NCBI GenBank assembly: GCA_001566745.1
Contig: KQ964439.1
Location: 2,947 to 32,087, forward strand
Direction of reading: 5' to 3'
DNA: 29,141 nt
Source of the DNA: Conidiobolus coronatus NRRL 28638
Taxonomy: Eukaryota > Entomophthoromycota > Entomophthoromycetes > Entomophthorales > Conidiobolaceae
The notes under the pieces were generated by a model. That model was not told where the DNA came from. It worked only from the letters and a program-made list of their open reading frames with translations, and made no database searches. Below are positions 1 through 7,589 of this stretch, in pieces; position 1 is the first letter of the stretch, and the number at the start of each line of letters is the position of its first letter. The translations under genes and the position numbers were made by a program.

Positions 1-849
1 GCCTTACTCAATCCGGTCATCTTGTTACCTCAATTCGTTGTAAATCAACTGTAAATAAAAATTTAAACAAATTTAATGGATTAGATGTTAATTTAATTTT
101 AGAAGGATAAGCCCAAGAAGAAGTGGGTAATTCACAAGAAGCAAGATATTCCTATTAAATTATTACAAGATGTTCCTTTCTTAGGAAGAGCTGGTAATTT
201 TAATTTGTATAAATTTATTATTTTTTTACTAATAATATTTTTAATTTATAGGTGATTCTGTTAAAGTTAAACGTAAAAATTTTAAATTTTAATATTAAGT
301 TAATTTTATATTAATTAATAATTTTTAGCTGGTTATATGAGAAACGTATTATATAGCAATAAAATGGCTATTTATATTCCTAGAGAGCATAAACAAATTT
401 CCAAAAAAGAATTGGCTAAGCAACCTCAAACCACTCAAACTTCTCAAGTAACTCCCTTACACACGATTAAATTATTTTTATTAACATTTAATTTTTAGGC
501 TAAGGTTATGGGCCACACTTACTCCAGTTACCTCAAATTAGCCCGTCTCGAACGTGAACTCAACCGTGTCCACGAACTTTCCTTCATCAGATCCACTATC
601 ACTTTAGGAGAACCTGAAATTTACGGAAGTGTCAGTATTGAAGATATTTTAAATGAATTAAGACAAAACCATAAGCTTAACATTGAAAAAGATACATGCA
701 CTTGGGAAAAGGTTAAAAAGGTTGGAATTTATAGCTTTAAGATTGATTTAGGAAACTTAGGAGCTTATAGCTTAAAGGTTAACGTTAAGCCTGAACAATT
801 ACCCCCCATGCCCGAAGTTGGTGGACCTGAAGTCAATGCTCAACTCTAA
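1..849 (+). CDS. Mitochondrial ribosomal protein bL9m (5'-partial, five exons visible)
   Basis: Structural protein of the mitochondrial large ribosomal subunit, bL9 family (yeast MRPL50 type). Exons read as <1-50, 103-193, 252-272, 329-447 and 499-849; introns of 52, 58, 56 and 51 nt all have GT...AG ends and the phases agree. The joined protein shows the L9 N-terminal signature: a hydrophobic strand (KLLQDVPFLGRAG), then DSVKVKPGYMRNVLYSNKMA, the rRNA-binding loop of the family. A Lys/Gln-rich linker and helix follow, then the C-terminal domain (GEPEIYGSVSIEDILNEL ... VKKVGIYSFKIDLGNLGAYS). The first exon encodes a basic stretch that fits a mitochondrial targeting peptide, but no start Met lies inside the window, so the gene is cut by the window edge. 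The 21-nt exon at 252-272 is unusually short, but it supplies the expected VKVKP junction. The family call is firm; the exact end of exon 3 is slightly less sure. Confidence 0.9.
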
Positions 850-1572
850 CTGCTAAGCTAAAGTAATTTACTCCTTCTAGATCGTTTAACTTTAATTATA
901 GAAGTGAAGAAGGGTTAATTTTAATTAAACTATTATTTAAATTAATTATTTTTATTTTTTTATTATTATATTATTTAGCTATGAATTTATTTAAAGAAAT
1001 TAAATCAAAGAGTGAGATTATAGTTCTTGAAAAATATTATATATTAATTATTAAACCCAAATTGAGTCTTTAATTCGCTAAATTTGAAATAGCTATCATA
1101 GAAATTATCAAAAATTATTTGCTATAATATTGATTATTATAGCTTTTGATTTAATATATATTTAATATTGCTCAATAATAGAACAGATTAAATATATATC
1201 TATTAAAAATACTTTGAATATAAGCGTACTTAACGTTATTATAACTCTAATATAAATTATTAATATATTACAATGGTATTTATTAATTTTTGACTATAAT
1301 AATTGTTGTTTTATACATTAGATTTATAAGTTAATAAATGTGATCAGATTTGTAGTAAGATTATTTTAATTTATATTTCAATTTTATGTAGACTTTTGTA
1401 ATTCATGATGAATTAATACTAAATATTTTTAGAAATTTATAAGCGCGCTATTCATATATAAAGCTCTATATATTATTTAGAAATTTAATATGACAAAATA
1501 TAAAATTATAACAATAATTAAATTATTTATTTTAAAATAGTTAGGATAATAAAGAAAGAGAAGTTATAGTTA
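850..1572. other. AT-rich intergenic region between two converging genes
   Basis: This lies between the 3' end of bL9m (+) and the 3' end of precursor gene A (-). It should hold both 3' UTRs. I see no gene. A 30-codon ATG frame at 981-1073 is about what chance gives at this base composition. The conserved 3' element of gene A lies at 1523-1539. Confidence 0.6.
1523..1539 (-). terminator. Conserved 3' element / poly(A) signal of gene A
   Basis: On the minus strand this reads TATTTTAAAATAAATAA, which contains AATAAA and starts 33 nt after the stop codon. The same 17-mer lies at the same place behind genes B (2660-2676) and C (3965-3981). The repetition and the AATAAA core suggest a cleavage/polyadenylation signal kept during duplication. 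The role is inferred. Confidence 0.5.
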
Positions 1573-2199
1573 TTAATTAACACTCAAGTTAGAAATAGTA
1601 ATTGGACCTTTGGCCCCATTACCCAATCCACTGCCATTTGGACCAACACCAGTAATAGCAATACCATTAGGTGTAAAGTTATTTACTGTATTATGATGAT
1701 TAATAATCACATTATCCTCTTCTCCATGTAAATGTCTAATTGGCTCTATAGGTAAAATTACATCTTCACCTAGAACATGTCCTCCTCTATTCCTTCTAGC
1801 TGCAAGGTCAAATTCGTCAGCTAGTAAGAGTTCTTCCTCCAATCTAAGTTCAAATTCTTCACTTAAAACTCCTGTGGGCATATCTTCAACAACGACTACT
1901 TCGGGGTGACGGTCTTCAACTATAACCCTTTCAGGAACTTCATCAACTTTGCGAATTGTTTCTGTATCGGTTTCAGTAATAGTAATGTGCTCGTTGGTAT
2001 TTTGACGTCTTGTTAACGCACTTCTGTCATTAAGGCCAGGCCATCCGGTTCCAAAGCGATGAGCGCTATCTAAATTGGCAAACCTACCGAATGCTTCATT
2101 TACTCCGACTCTGTTGTTTCCAGCATCCATAATAGGAATGTTGCTAGCGAGGATTGAAGCTACAAAGGTGTAGATTAGAGCTAATTGGGTTGAAGTCAT
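1573..2199 (-). CDS. Secreted Kex2-type precursor, gene A (core cassette lost)
   Basis: 208 residues, no introns, start ATG at 2199. It has a signal peptide (about residues 1-19, MTSTQLALIYTFVASILAS) followed by the mature N-terminus NIPIMDAGNNRVGVNEAF, shared with gene B. A dibasic site LTRRQ lies at residues 62-66 and a second (ARRN) at 134-137. Between the WPG motif (residues 53-55) and the first RR only eight residues remain, so the roughly 50-residue cassette found in genes B, C and D is missing here. After RR comes an acidic region (EHITITETDTETI, then Val/Glu-rich repeats) and the family C-terminus NNFTPNGIAITGVGPNGSG ... ISNLSVN with NFT, NGS and NLS glycosylation sequons. There are no cysteines. 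It is the last gene of a five-gene unidirectional array. Function unknown; a secreted wall or peptide precursor is inferred. Confidence 0.85.
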   Translation of the reverse strand: MTSTQLALIYTFVASILASNIPIMDAGNNRVGVNEAFGRFANLDSAHRFGTGWPGLNDRSALTRRQNTNEHITITETDTETIRKVDEVPERVIVEDRHPEVVVVEDMPTGVLSEEFELRLEEELLLADEFDLAARRNRGGHVLGEDVILPIEPIRHLHGEEDNVIINHHNTVNNFTPNGIAITGVGPNGSGLGNGAKGPITISNLSVN

Positions 2200-2274
2200 T
2201 GTACTTAATAGATTAATTAGACAGTTTAATTTATAATTTAAAGTGTAAAATGACTTATAATAGTGAATTTAAGT

Positions 2275-2334
2275 GGTTTTTATATTGAATTTAAGTAATT
2301 ATTTGTAACAAAATTAACTGTATATCAATCAATT
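2275..2334 (-). promoter_or_regulatory. Shared promoter module of gene A (TATA plus upstream element)
   Basis: On the minus strand a TATA-like TATAAAAACC (2275-2284) lies 76 nt before the start codon. An upstream element AATTGATTGATA (2323-2334) lies 38 nt further out. The same pair, with 35-38 nt spacing, precedes genes B and C. The upstream element is flanked by TTGTAACAAA (2303-2312), also present before gene B. Confidence 0.6.
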
Positions 2335-2659
2335 GTTCCTTATAAAATTTGAATTACTTAATTGGAAAATTTGTGTATGAAGATCAAAATTCCATAAAGT
2401 TCTAAGATATTTAATAATTATACGATATGATCGAATTATAACACTTAAGGCTTATTTGAATAAATAATATTCAATATCAGAATATTAGTATGAATTTTAT
2501 CAATTTTATAATAGAAGCTGTTTAATATAATTCATGAACATAAATATCAATAATTTTTTTTAAATTTTTGAATAAAAATTTATTGAGTTAACTAAATCAT
2601 TTTACTTATAAAGCTCTATATTAATTATCAATTATTTAAACAGGTATAAAAGCTATTAT

Positions 2660-2676
2660 TTATTTATTTTAAAATA
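2660..2676 (-). terminator. Conserved 3' element / poly(A) signal of gene B
   Basis: Same 17-mer as behind genes A and C, starting 32 nt after the stop codon of gene B. On the minus strand it contains AATAAA. Confidence 0.5.
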
Positions 2677-2708
2677 TTTTAGTAAAAAATAAGAAAAAGG
2701 TAAATTAA

Positions 2709-3329
2709 TTAATTAACACTCAAGTTAGTAATAGTAATAGGGCCAGCTGCTTCACCACCCAAACCACTACCATCTGGACCAACACCAGTAATAGCAATAC
2801 CGTTAGGAACAAAATTATTAACAGTATTTACATGATTAGCAAAGAAATTATCCTCATCATCAAGGAAACCTCCAAATTTATGTCTAGGTAAAGCCACATC
2901 CTCTACTAATACTTCCTCTGCTAATACTCCTTGGGGGGCAGCAACCCTAGCGTTTTCTCTAATAGTTTCAGTTTCAGTTTCGGTAAATCTAATATGTTCG
3001 TTTTGACGTCTTGCTAGACTACTACCACCACTGGTAACACCGCCGGCAGTGTTAATGGATTCACCGTTACGACCAAAGTTACCGTTGAAATGAGGATTAT
3101 TGACCACATGTTGGGTTAATGTTATAACAGGATTATTTTGGGAAATTCCGCTGTCACGACGGACGAAGGGACCTGCGGCAGCACCGGGCCATCTGGCTCC
3201 AAAGCTACCAAATCTGTCGAATGCTTCGTTTACTTGAACTCTGTTATTTCCAACATCCATAATAGGAATGTTACTAGCGAGGATTGAAGCTACAAAAGAG
3301 CAGATTAAAGTTAATTGAGCTGAAGTCAT
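2709..3329 (-). CDS. Secreted Kex2-type precursor, gene B (one core cassette)
   Basis: 206 residues, no introns, start ATG at 3329. Layout: signal peptide (about 1-19); N-terminal segment IPIMDVGNNRVQVNEAF; dibasic site FVRRD (RR at 57-58); a 48-residue cassette (59-106) starting DSGISQNNPVITLTQ and ending AGGVTSGGSSLA; a second dibasic site LARRQ (RR at 107-108); an acidic stretch (FTETETETI); then the family C-terminus NNFVPNGIAITGVGPDGSG ... TNLSVN. Kex2-like proteases cut after RR, so the cassette would be released as a linear peptide; the Gln after the second site could cyclise. The mature part has no cysteine. It is about 60% identical to gene A outside the cassette by eye. No known family recognised. 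Confidence 0.87.
   Translation of the reverse strand: MTSAQLTLICSFVASILASNIPIMDVGNNRVQVNEAFDRFGSFGARWPGAAAGPFVRRDSGISQNNPVITLTQHVVNNPHFNGNFGRNGESINTAGGVTSGGSSLARRQNEHIRFTETETETIRENARVAAPQGVLAEEVLVEDVALPRHKFGGFLDDEDNFFANHVNTVNNFVPNGIAITGVGPDGSGLGGEAAGPITITNLSVN
3006..3155 (-). repeat. Core cassette of gene B (48 residues plus RR)
   Basis: This encodes residues 59-108. Key positions: D-S-G-I-S-Q-N-N-P at the start, N-G-x-F/L-G-x-N-G-E-S-I-N-x-A-G-G-V in the second half, then L-A-R-R. It is homologous to both cassettes in gene C and the one in gene D. Confidence 0.8.
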
Positions 3330-3404
3330 TTTGATATTAATTAGTTATTTGATATAGTTTATAATTAAAATCTAAATAAATACTCGATATTACTGCCAAA
3401 ATTT

Positions 3405-3462
3405 GAGTTTTTATAATGTAGGGTACTTTACTTGTAACAAATTAATTGAATATCAATCAATT
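3405..3462 (-). promoter_or_regulatory. Shared promoter module of gene B
   Basis: On the minus strand TATAAAAACTC (3405-3415) lies 76 nt before the start codon and AATTGATTGATA (3451-3462) lies 35 nt further out. Spacing and sequence match the modules of genes A and C. TTGTAACAAA (3432-3441) sits between them as at gene A. Confidence 0.6.
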
Positions 3463-3964
3463 AATTTTATAGTTGGCAAAACTGTAGATCGTTTTAGTAT
3501 TTAAAATTCAATTGTATTCAGTTATTAAATAGTTAAGTAATAAATGAACAAGATTAACTATAACTTTACCGTTAAGTACAAAAATAGAGCTGTAGTTTTA
3601 CTAACTAAAATTATTTGGGAATATAATTCATAAAAACTCTATTTTTTTGATAAATTTAAATTTTAATATGAAGTTTTAACAATTATATTAATATAATTGA
3701 ATTATAGTATTTACATTTTAAAATGAATAAAAACTATATAATATTATAATATTAATATTGAATTCTATCAATTTAAGCAAATAATGGTGATTACTTAATA
3801 TATTTCATAATATATAAATTTATAATATTTTAGTTTAACTTAGTCAAAGTATTTTTTTAAAATAAAATAATATTAAATTATCTGAAATCTTGAATATATA
3901 AAATTATTTATAACAATATTATTAATTTATCAACATTATATAATTATATTTAAAAGTGAATTAA

Positions 3965-3981
3965 TTATTTATTTTAAAATA
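3965..3981 (-). terminator. Conserved 3' element / poly(A) signal of gene C
   Basis: Third copy of the 17-mer, starting 38 nt after the stop codon of gene C. AATAAA is present on the minus strand. Confidence 0.5.
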
Positions 3982-4019
3982 GTTTAGTTAATAAAGGGTG
4001 GTAGAGAGCCATATAGTGA

Positions 4020-5042
4020 TTAATTAACAACATTGTTAGTTATTCTAACGGAATCTATAGCATCATGACCTACAAAACCATGACCTAAAGCACCACGGCT
4101 TATACCACTACCATTTGGACCAACTCCAGTAATAGCAATACCATTAGGTGTAAAGTTATTTACCGCGTTAATATTATTAGTAAAGAAATTCTCCTCTTGA
4201 TTAGGAATGTGCTCAACAGGTAATCCAAACTCTTCGCCTAAAACGTGACCTCCTCTATGTCTTCTAGCTTCAGCATCGAATTCTTCATCCAACAATGCAC
4301 TATGAGCTAATTCTTCAGCAAGTAGGTGGTCATCTAACCTTTCAAGTTCAAATTCTTCAGATAAAACTCCAGTACGTCTAGGTTCAACAAGTTCTTCAGC
4401 TATTAATGGACGATGAACATGCTCTTCAACTAATACTGGACGGTGAACATGCTCTTCAACTAAAACCCTCTCAGGAACTTCTTCAACTTTGTGAATTGTT
4501 TCGGTATCGGTTTCGGTGACAGTGATATGCTCGGTTTGACGTCTTGCCAAAGTTTTACCAGAACCAGCGACACCACCTGCTTCGTTAATAGATTGACCAT
4601 TCTGTCCCAAAGCTCCATTAATAAATGGATGGTTTAAAAATTGCTGAGTAGTATCTACAACGGGGTTATTTTGACTAATACCACTGCCTCCTTGACGTCT
4701 AGCCAATGTGCTACCACTGCTGCCAACACCTCCAGCTTTGTTGATGGATTCACCGTTACGTCCAAGATCACCGTTGAACTGAGGAGTACTGGAAACTTTT
4801 TGGGCGAGTGTTAAGAGGGGATTATTTTGGGAAATACCACTGTCACGGCGGGCGAAGGGACCTGCAGCACCAACACCAGCACCTCTAGCAGCACCAACGC
4901 CGGGCCAGTTAGCTGCAAAGCTGTTAAGATCGTTAAAGCTCTCCATGTTACCGAAGTTAAATCCTTCGAAAGTAGGGATGCTATTAGCTAAAATAGAAGC
5001 TACAAAAGTGCAGATAAGAGCCAATTGAGTTGATGAAGTCAT
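4020..5042 (-). CDS. Secreted Kex2-type precursor, gene C (two core cassettes)
   Basis: 340 residues, no introns, start ATG at 5042; the longest member. Signal peptide about 1-20 (TQLALICTFVASILA). Dibasic sites: FARRD (RR 65-66), LARRQ (115-116), LARRQ (167-168), PRRT (222-223) and ARRH (260-261). Cassette 1 is residues 67-114 (48 aa, DSGISQNNPLLTLAQ ...) and cassette 2 is 117-166 (50 aa, QGGSGISQNNPVVDTTQ ...). They are followed by the acidic region with two perfect ten-residue repeats VLVEEHVHRP (193-212, the first residue of the second pair differing only in context), then a Glu/Leu-rich part and the C-terminus NNFTPNGIAITGVGPNGSG. The last 30 residues (HGFVGHDAIDSVRITNNVVN) differ from A and B. 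The two cassettes show that the unit can multiply inside one precursor, the hallmark of Kex2-processed repeat proteins. Function unknown. Confidence 0.88.
   Translation of the reverse strand: MTSSTQLALICTFVASILANSIPTFEGFNFGNMESFNDLNSFAANWPGVGAARGAGVGAAGPFARRDSGISQNNPLLTLAQKVSSTPQFNGDLGRNGESINKAGGVGSSGSTLARRQGGSGISQNNPVVDTTQQFLNHPFINGALGQNGQSINEAGGVAGSGKTLARRQTEHITVTETDTETIHKVEEVPERVLVEEHVHRPVLVEEHVHRPLIAEELVEPRRTGVLSEEFELERLDDHLLAEELAHSALLDEEFDAEARRHRGGHVLGEEFGLPVEHIPNQEENFFTNNINAVNNFTPNGIAITGVGPNGSGISRGALGHGFVGHDAIDSVRITNNVVN
4411..4470 (-). repeat. 30-bp tandem repeat coding VLVEEHVHRP twice
   Basis: Two adjacent 30-bp units, 4411-4440 and 4441-4470. They share the first 22 bases with one mismatch and code the same acidic/His motif. 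This is an in-frame minisatellite in the linker of gene C. Confidence 0.75.
4539..4844 (-). repeat. Two tandem core cassettes of gene C
   Basis: Unit 1 is 4695-4844 (150 bp, residues 67-116) and unit 2 is 4539-4694 (156 bp, residues 117-168). Both carry G-I-S-Q-N-N-P, N-G-x-L-G-x-N-G-[EQ]-S-I-N-x-A-G-G-V and T-L-A-R-R. Unit 2 has two extra residues after RR. Confidence 0.85.
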
Positions 5043-5553
5043 TTTTGTTTGTTGATAAGTTAATTAATTTAATTAATTAGTTGTTAAGTTTATAATTTAG
5101 AGTCTAAATTGATATCTTATAATAGTGAATTGATAGTGGTTTTTATAAGGTGTACATTTTTACTTGATACAATGAAATTGTATATCAATCAATTATTCCT
5201 CAAAGAATTCGAATTTTATAAAAAATTTGATAATTTGGTAACTTGTGTGATAATCGAGTGACAAGTTTTAATTACCGGAAGTTTTTTCCTATACAATGGT
5301 TATCAATCATTATTTACTAACGTTTTAATTTGAATTTTGTCGTATAGTAATTTTTTATACTAGCTAATATTATTATTTGATAGATTAATTTAATTATAGG
5401 TTTAGTTTAGTGTGTATGTTATTCAAAAATTAAAGGTGTATGTTAATTTGGTTAATTAAATTGATTAGACAAGATATACTATTGCTCTATATAATTATTT
5501 ATTAATTTTTAAAGCCTTTTCTAGATAGAGGGTAATTGGCTAACTGGGGTATA
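5043..5553. other. Intergenic region between genes D and C
   Basis: This holds the promoter module of gene C (5138-5194) and a second, weaker upstream element TATCAATCAT at 5301-5310. No gene is seen. Confidence 0.55.
5138..5194 (-). promoter_or_regulatory. Shared promoter module of gene C
   Basis: TATAAAAACC on the minus strand (5138-5147) lies 96 nt before the start and AATTGATTGATA (5183-5194) is 35 nt further out. The block between start codon and TATA (TTCACTATTATAAG) is nearly the same as in gene A. Confidence 0.6.
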
Positions 5554-6174
5554 TTAAGCACTAGGTGGATTAGTGACAGGCGCGCTATTTTCTCCTGATT
5601 CTGATATTTCATGGCCTAAAACAAATTGCTCTAGAATATTATCTCTTTTCTCTGTGTCTTTAGCATCATCAATTAACAAATGAGGTTTGTGTTCCTTAAT
5701 GTGTCGCTCCCTAATTTCTTTCTCCATTTTCTCCGCAATTCTCAAAGCCTTCTCCCTAGCTTCTATAAACTGTGGGGTCTCTTTCCCTGTCATAGTTTCC
5801 TTAATATCTTCAGTGAAAACTTCTCCATTGGGGCCTGTTTCAGTGAATTTCTTCTCAGCTGTTTGTCTCCTACTCAATCTAGCGTTAACACCATTTTGAA
5901 CTCCGCCTGCATTGTTCATTCCACCTGTAACAGCTCCTAAGCCGCCATTAATAAAGGGATGGTTGTTAACCTTAAAATTTTGGGTGATAACAGGGTTATT
6001 TTGGTTAATGTCATCTCTTCGAACAATAAAGGTAGGGTTACCGCCCCAACCCCAGCCGAGTCCATTGTTTTGTACGTTTACATCGTTGTTACCAACCTTC
6101 ATAATTGGCATTTCATTGGCGAGGGCTAGAGTTAATAAATTGATTAAGATTACGTTTAATTTTGTAGAAATCAT
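5554..6174 (-). CDS. Secreted Kex2-type precursor, gene D (cassette kept, different C-terminus)
   Basis: 206 residues, no introns, start ATG at 6174. Signal peptide about 1-19 (NVILINLLTLALA), then EMPIMKVGNNDVNVQNN, matching the N-terminal motif of A and B. A Trp/Gly-rich piece (LGWGWGG) precedes IVRRD (RR 52-53). The cassette, residues 54-101 (48 aa), starts DDINQNNPVITQNFKVNNHP and contains FINGGLG and NNAGGV before LSRRQ (RR 102-103). After that the protein departs from A-C: TETGPNGEVFTEDIKETMTG, then a charged, probably helical stretch (residues 135-165) and TEKRDN (KR 176-177). The conserved C-terminal motif of A-C is absent. No cysteines. So the cassette and signal are kept while the carrier differs, which marks the cassette as the part under selection. 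No known family recognised. Confidence 0.85.
   Translation of the reverse strand: MISTKLNVILINLLTLALANEMPIMKVGNNDVNVQNNGLGWGWGGNPTFIVRRDDINQNNPVITQNFKVNNHPFINGGLGAVTGGMNNAGGVQNGVNARLSRRQTAEKKFTETGPNGEVFTEDIKETMTGKETPQFIEAREKALRIAEKMEKEIRERHIKEHKPHLLIDDAKDTEKRDNILEQFVLGHEISESGENSAPVTNPPSA
5866..6015 (-). repeat. Core cassette of gene D (48 residues plus RR)
   Basis: This encodes residues 54-103. It shares I-[SN]-Q-N-N-P-V-I-T, H-P-F-I-N-G-x-L-G and N-x-A-G-G-V with the cassettes of B and C and has the same 48-residue length. Confidence 0.75.
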
Positions 6175-6478
6175 TATTGATGTATATTGAGCAGTCTAAT
6201 GTATAGCTTAATATGATATTCATGAATACCAACTAGTATTTATAATGATTTGGATAATTATATTTGAAACTTGAATTATCTAGAGCTTATGAATATTTTA
6301 CAAAATTTACACTTTAAAACTTGCAACAAATTTCGAAAAACGTTCATAATAACTTCAGTGTAATAAAAGCACTTAAACAGTAATTAATCATTCAATAGTA
6401 AAAAATCTCAAGTTTTAAACATACCAAGCTTCATAAAACATATTATAATTATATAAATATAGGTTTATTTAATTAGAT
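6175..6478. other. Intergenic region between genes E and D
   Basis: A TATA-like TATAAATAC on the minus strand (6236-6244) lies 62 nt before the start codon of gene D. The AATTGATTGATA element of genes A-C is not present here. Confidence 0.45.
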
Positions 6479-6952
6479 TTAAATATCTTCCGCATCAATA
6501 AAAACTTTTCCATCACTAAAAGATTCGGTTTCTTCAGCATTCATATTTACACTAACACTACCGGGAGTACTCCACCAATCAAACTCATTAATTGCATTGG
6601 TTACAGCGTCTCTGCTCATCTTTTCAATCTCTTTGGGACCTACCATTCCCTGATCATTTTCAATTTTAGCTAGAGAATCAGCAATTGCGTTTGCTTTTTG
6701 CGCTTCTGCCAAGAAATTGGGTACCTCTAATGAGCTAGGGGCTTTTGCAGGGGTTGCTGGAGTTGCTGGAGCATTTACGTGGGAATTTGTAGCAGGGTGT
6801 GGTGTGATAGCTGAACTTACGCTGAATTGGCCATCTTTCATTGCATTTACAGCTTTTATCCTATTTGTGCGATCAAAAACTGGTAATTGTCTTCGTATAA
6901 CCATTGATTGAATACTGACTACTAATAATAAAGTACAAGTAATTAATTTCAT
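6479..6952 (-). CDS. Small secreted protein with early dibasic site, gene E
   Basis: 157 residues, no introns, start ATG at 6952. Signal peptide about 1-16 (KLITCTLLLVVSIQS), then the short propeptide MVIRR (RR at 20-21), then QLPVFDRTNRIKAVNAM. This start resembles the N-termini of A, B and D (PxxD..N...VN.A pattern), so E may be a remote relative. The middle is an Ala/Pro/Thr-rich linker (about 52-72, ATPATPAKAP), followed by a helical region (about 76-122) and an acidic tail containing DWW. The only cysteine lies in the signal peptide. A TATA-like TATAAAAGAC lies at 7021-7030 on the minus strand, 69 nt upstream. No known family recognised. It heads the five-gene array. Confidence 0.75.
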   Translation of the reverse strand: MKLITCTLLLVVSIQSMVIRRQLPVFDRTNRIKAVNAMKDGQFSVSSAITPHPATNSHVNAPATPATPAKAPSSLEVPNFLAEAQKANAIADSLAKIENDQGMVGPKEIEKMSRDAVTNAINEFDWWSTPGSVSVNMNAEETESFSDGKVFIDAEDI

Positions 6953-7529
6953 ATTTTTAATAAATAATATAAATAATATAGATAAATAGATAAATAATGG
7001 TAACTATATCACTAGCATTTGTCTTTTATATTAGTTTAAATTCTCCGTCTTAATAAATTTTTTATAAAGGGGATTTACAATAAAATTTCTGAATTAAGCA
7101 CTTGAAACTAATATTCCAATTAGTATAATTTATTATTCATTTTTATGAATTAATAATAAAAGAAGATTACATAATACTCAAGTATATATACTATTATATA
7201 TTGCGAGACTCCATTAAGCTAATGTAATTTTATTCAAAATTTTTAAGCTCAATTTGAAAAAACTTTGATTATTATACTAATAAATTGTGTTAAAATACTG
7301 ATAATAAAAGTTGATAGTATGTATATAAACATAATAATTTCACCTTTTCTACTAATTATACTAGCTAATGACACTAATGACTCCTTTATATTGGAATTAT
7401 TAGATCGAATTATAAGTTTTTAATCTTTTCTGTTAAGCATGTCATATACACAATAGAACATGGACGATATAATGAATTTTGTCGAAATATTCCAATAAAT
7501 ATAATTCAAAAACTTTGATTTGGTCTAAT

Positions 7530-7589
7530 AAAATTTTGAACATTTCATAAAAATTATAGTCAAGTTAACTGGAATCACTTATATATATG
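7530..7589 (+). repeat. Dispersed repeat, copy 5 (3'-end fragment)
   Basis: It starts AAAATTTTGAAC and contains TCAAGTTAACTGGAATCA, matching the 3' part of the clearer copies at 24.7, 27.7, 28.7 and 10.6 kb. Only about 60 bp can be aligned by eye. Confidence 0.45.

Larger units (their letters stand above)
2200..2708. other. Intergenic region between genes B and A
   Basis: This holds the promoter module of gene A (2275-2334) and the 3' element of gene B (2660-2676). A short match TATAAAGCTCTATAT recurs at 2607-2621 and 1457-1471, again at a similar distance beyond the stops of B and A. No gene is seen. Confidence 0.55.
3330..4019. other. Intergenic region between genes C and B
   Basis: This contains the promoter module of gene B (3405-3462) and the 3' element of gene C (3965-3981). 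The rest is very AT-rich with no recognisable gene. Confidence 0.55.

Noticed and set aside
981-1073. 30-codon ATG frame after bL9m
   Set aside because: Expected by chance at this base composition; no joining exon was found.
1573-5042. Hydrophobin or cysteine-rich effector family
   Set aside because: The mature proteins contain no cysteine, so neither the eight-cysteine hydrophobin pattern nor disulfide-rich effectors apply.
5680-6190. Three plus-strand open frames antisense to precursor gene D
   Set aside because: They are mirror frames of a clear signal-peptide/Kex2 gene on the other strand and lack any recognisable feature of their own.
1573-6952. Ribosomally made and modified peptide (dikaritin/ustiloxin-like) cluster
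   Set aside because: Repeated cassettes between Kex2 sites would fit, but no UstYa/DUF3328, tyrosinase or methyltransferase gene is present, and the 48-residue cassettes are much longer than typical cores.
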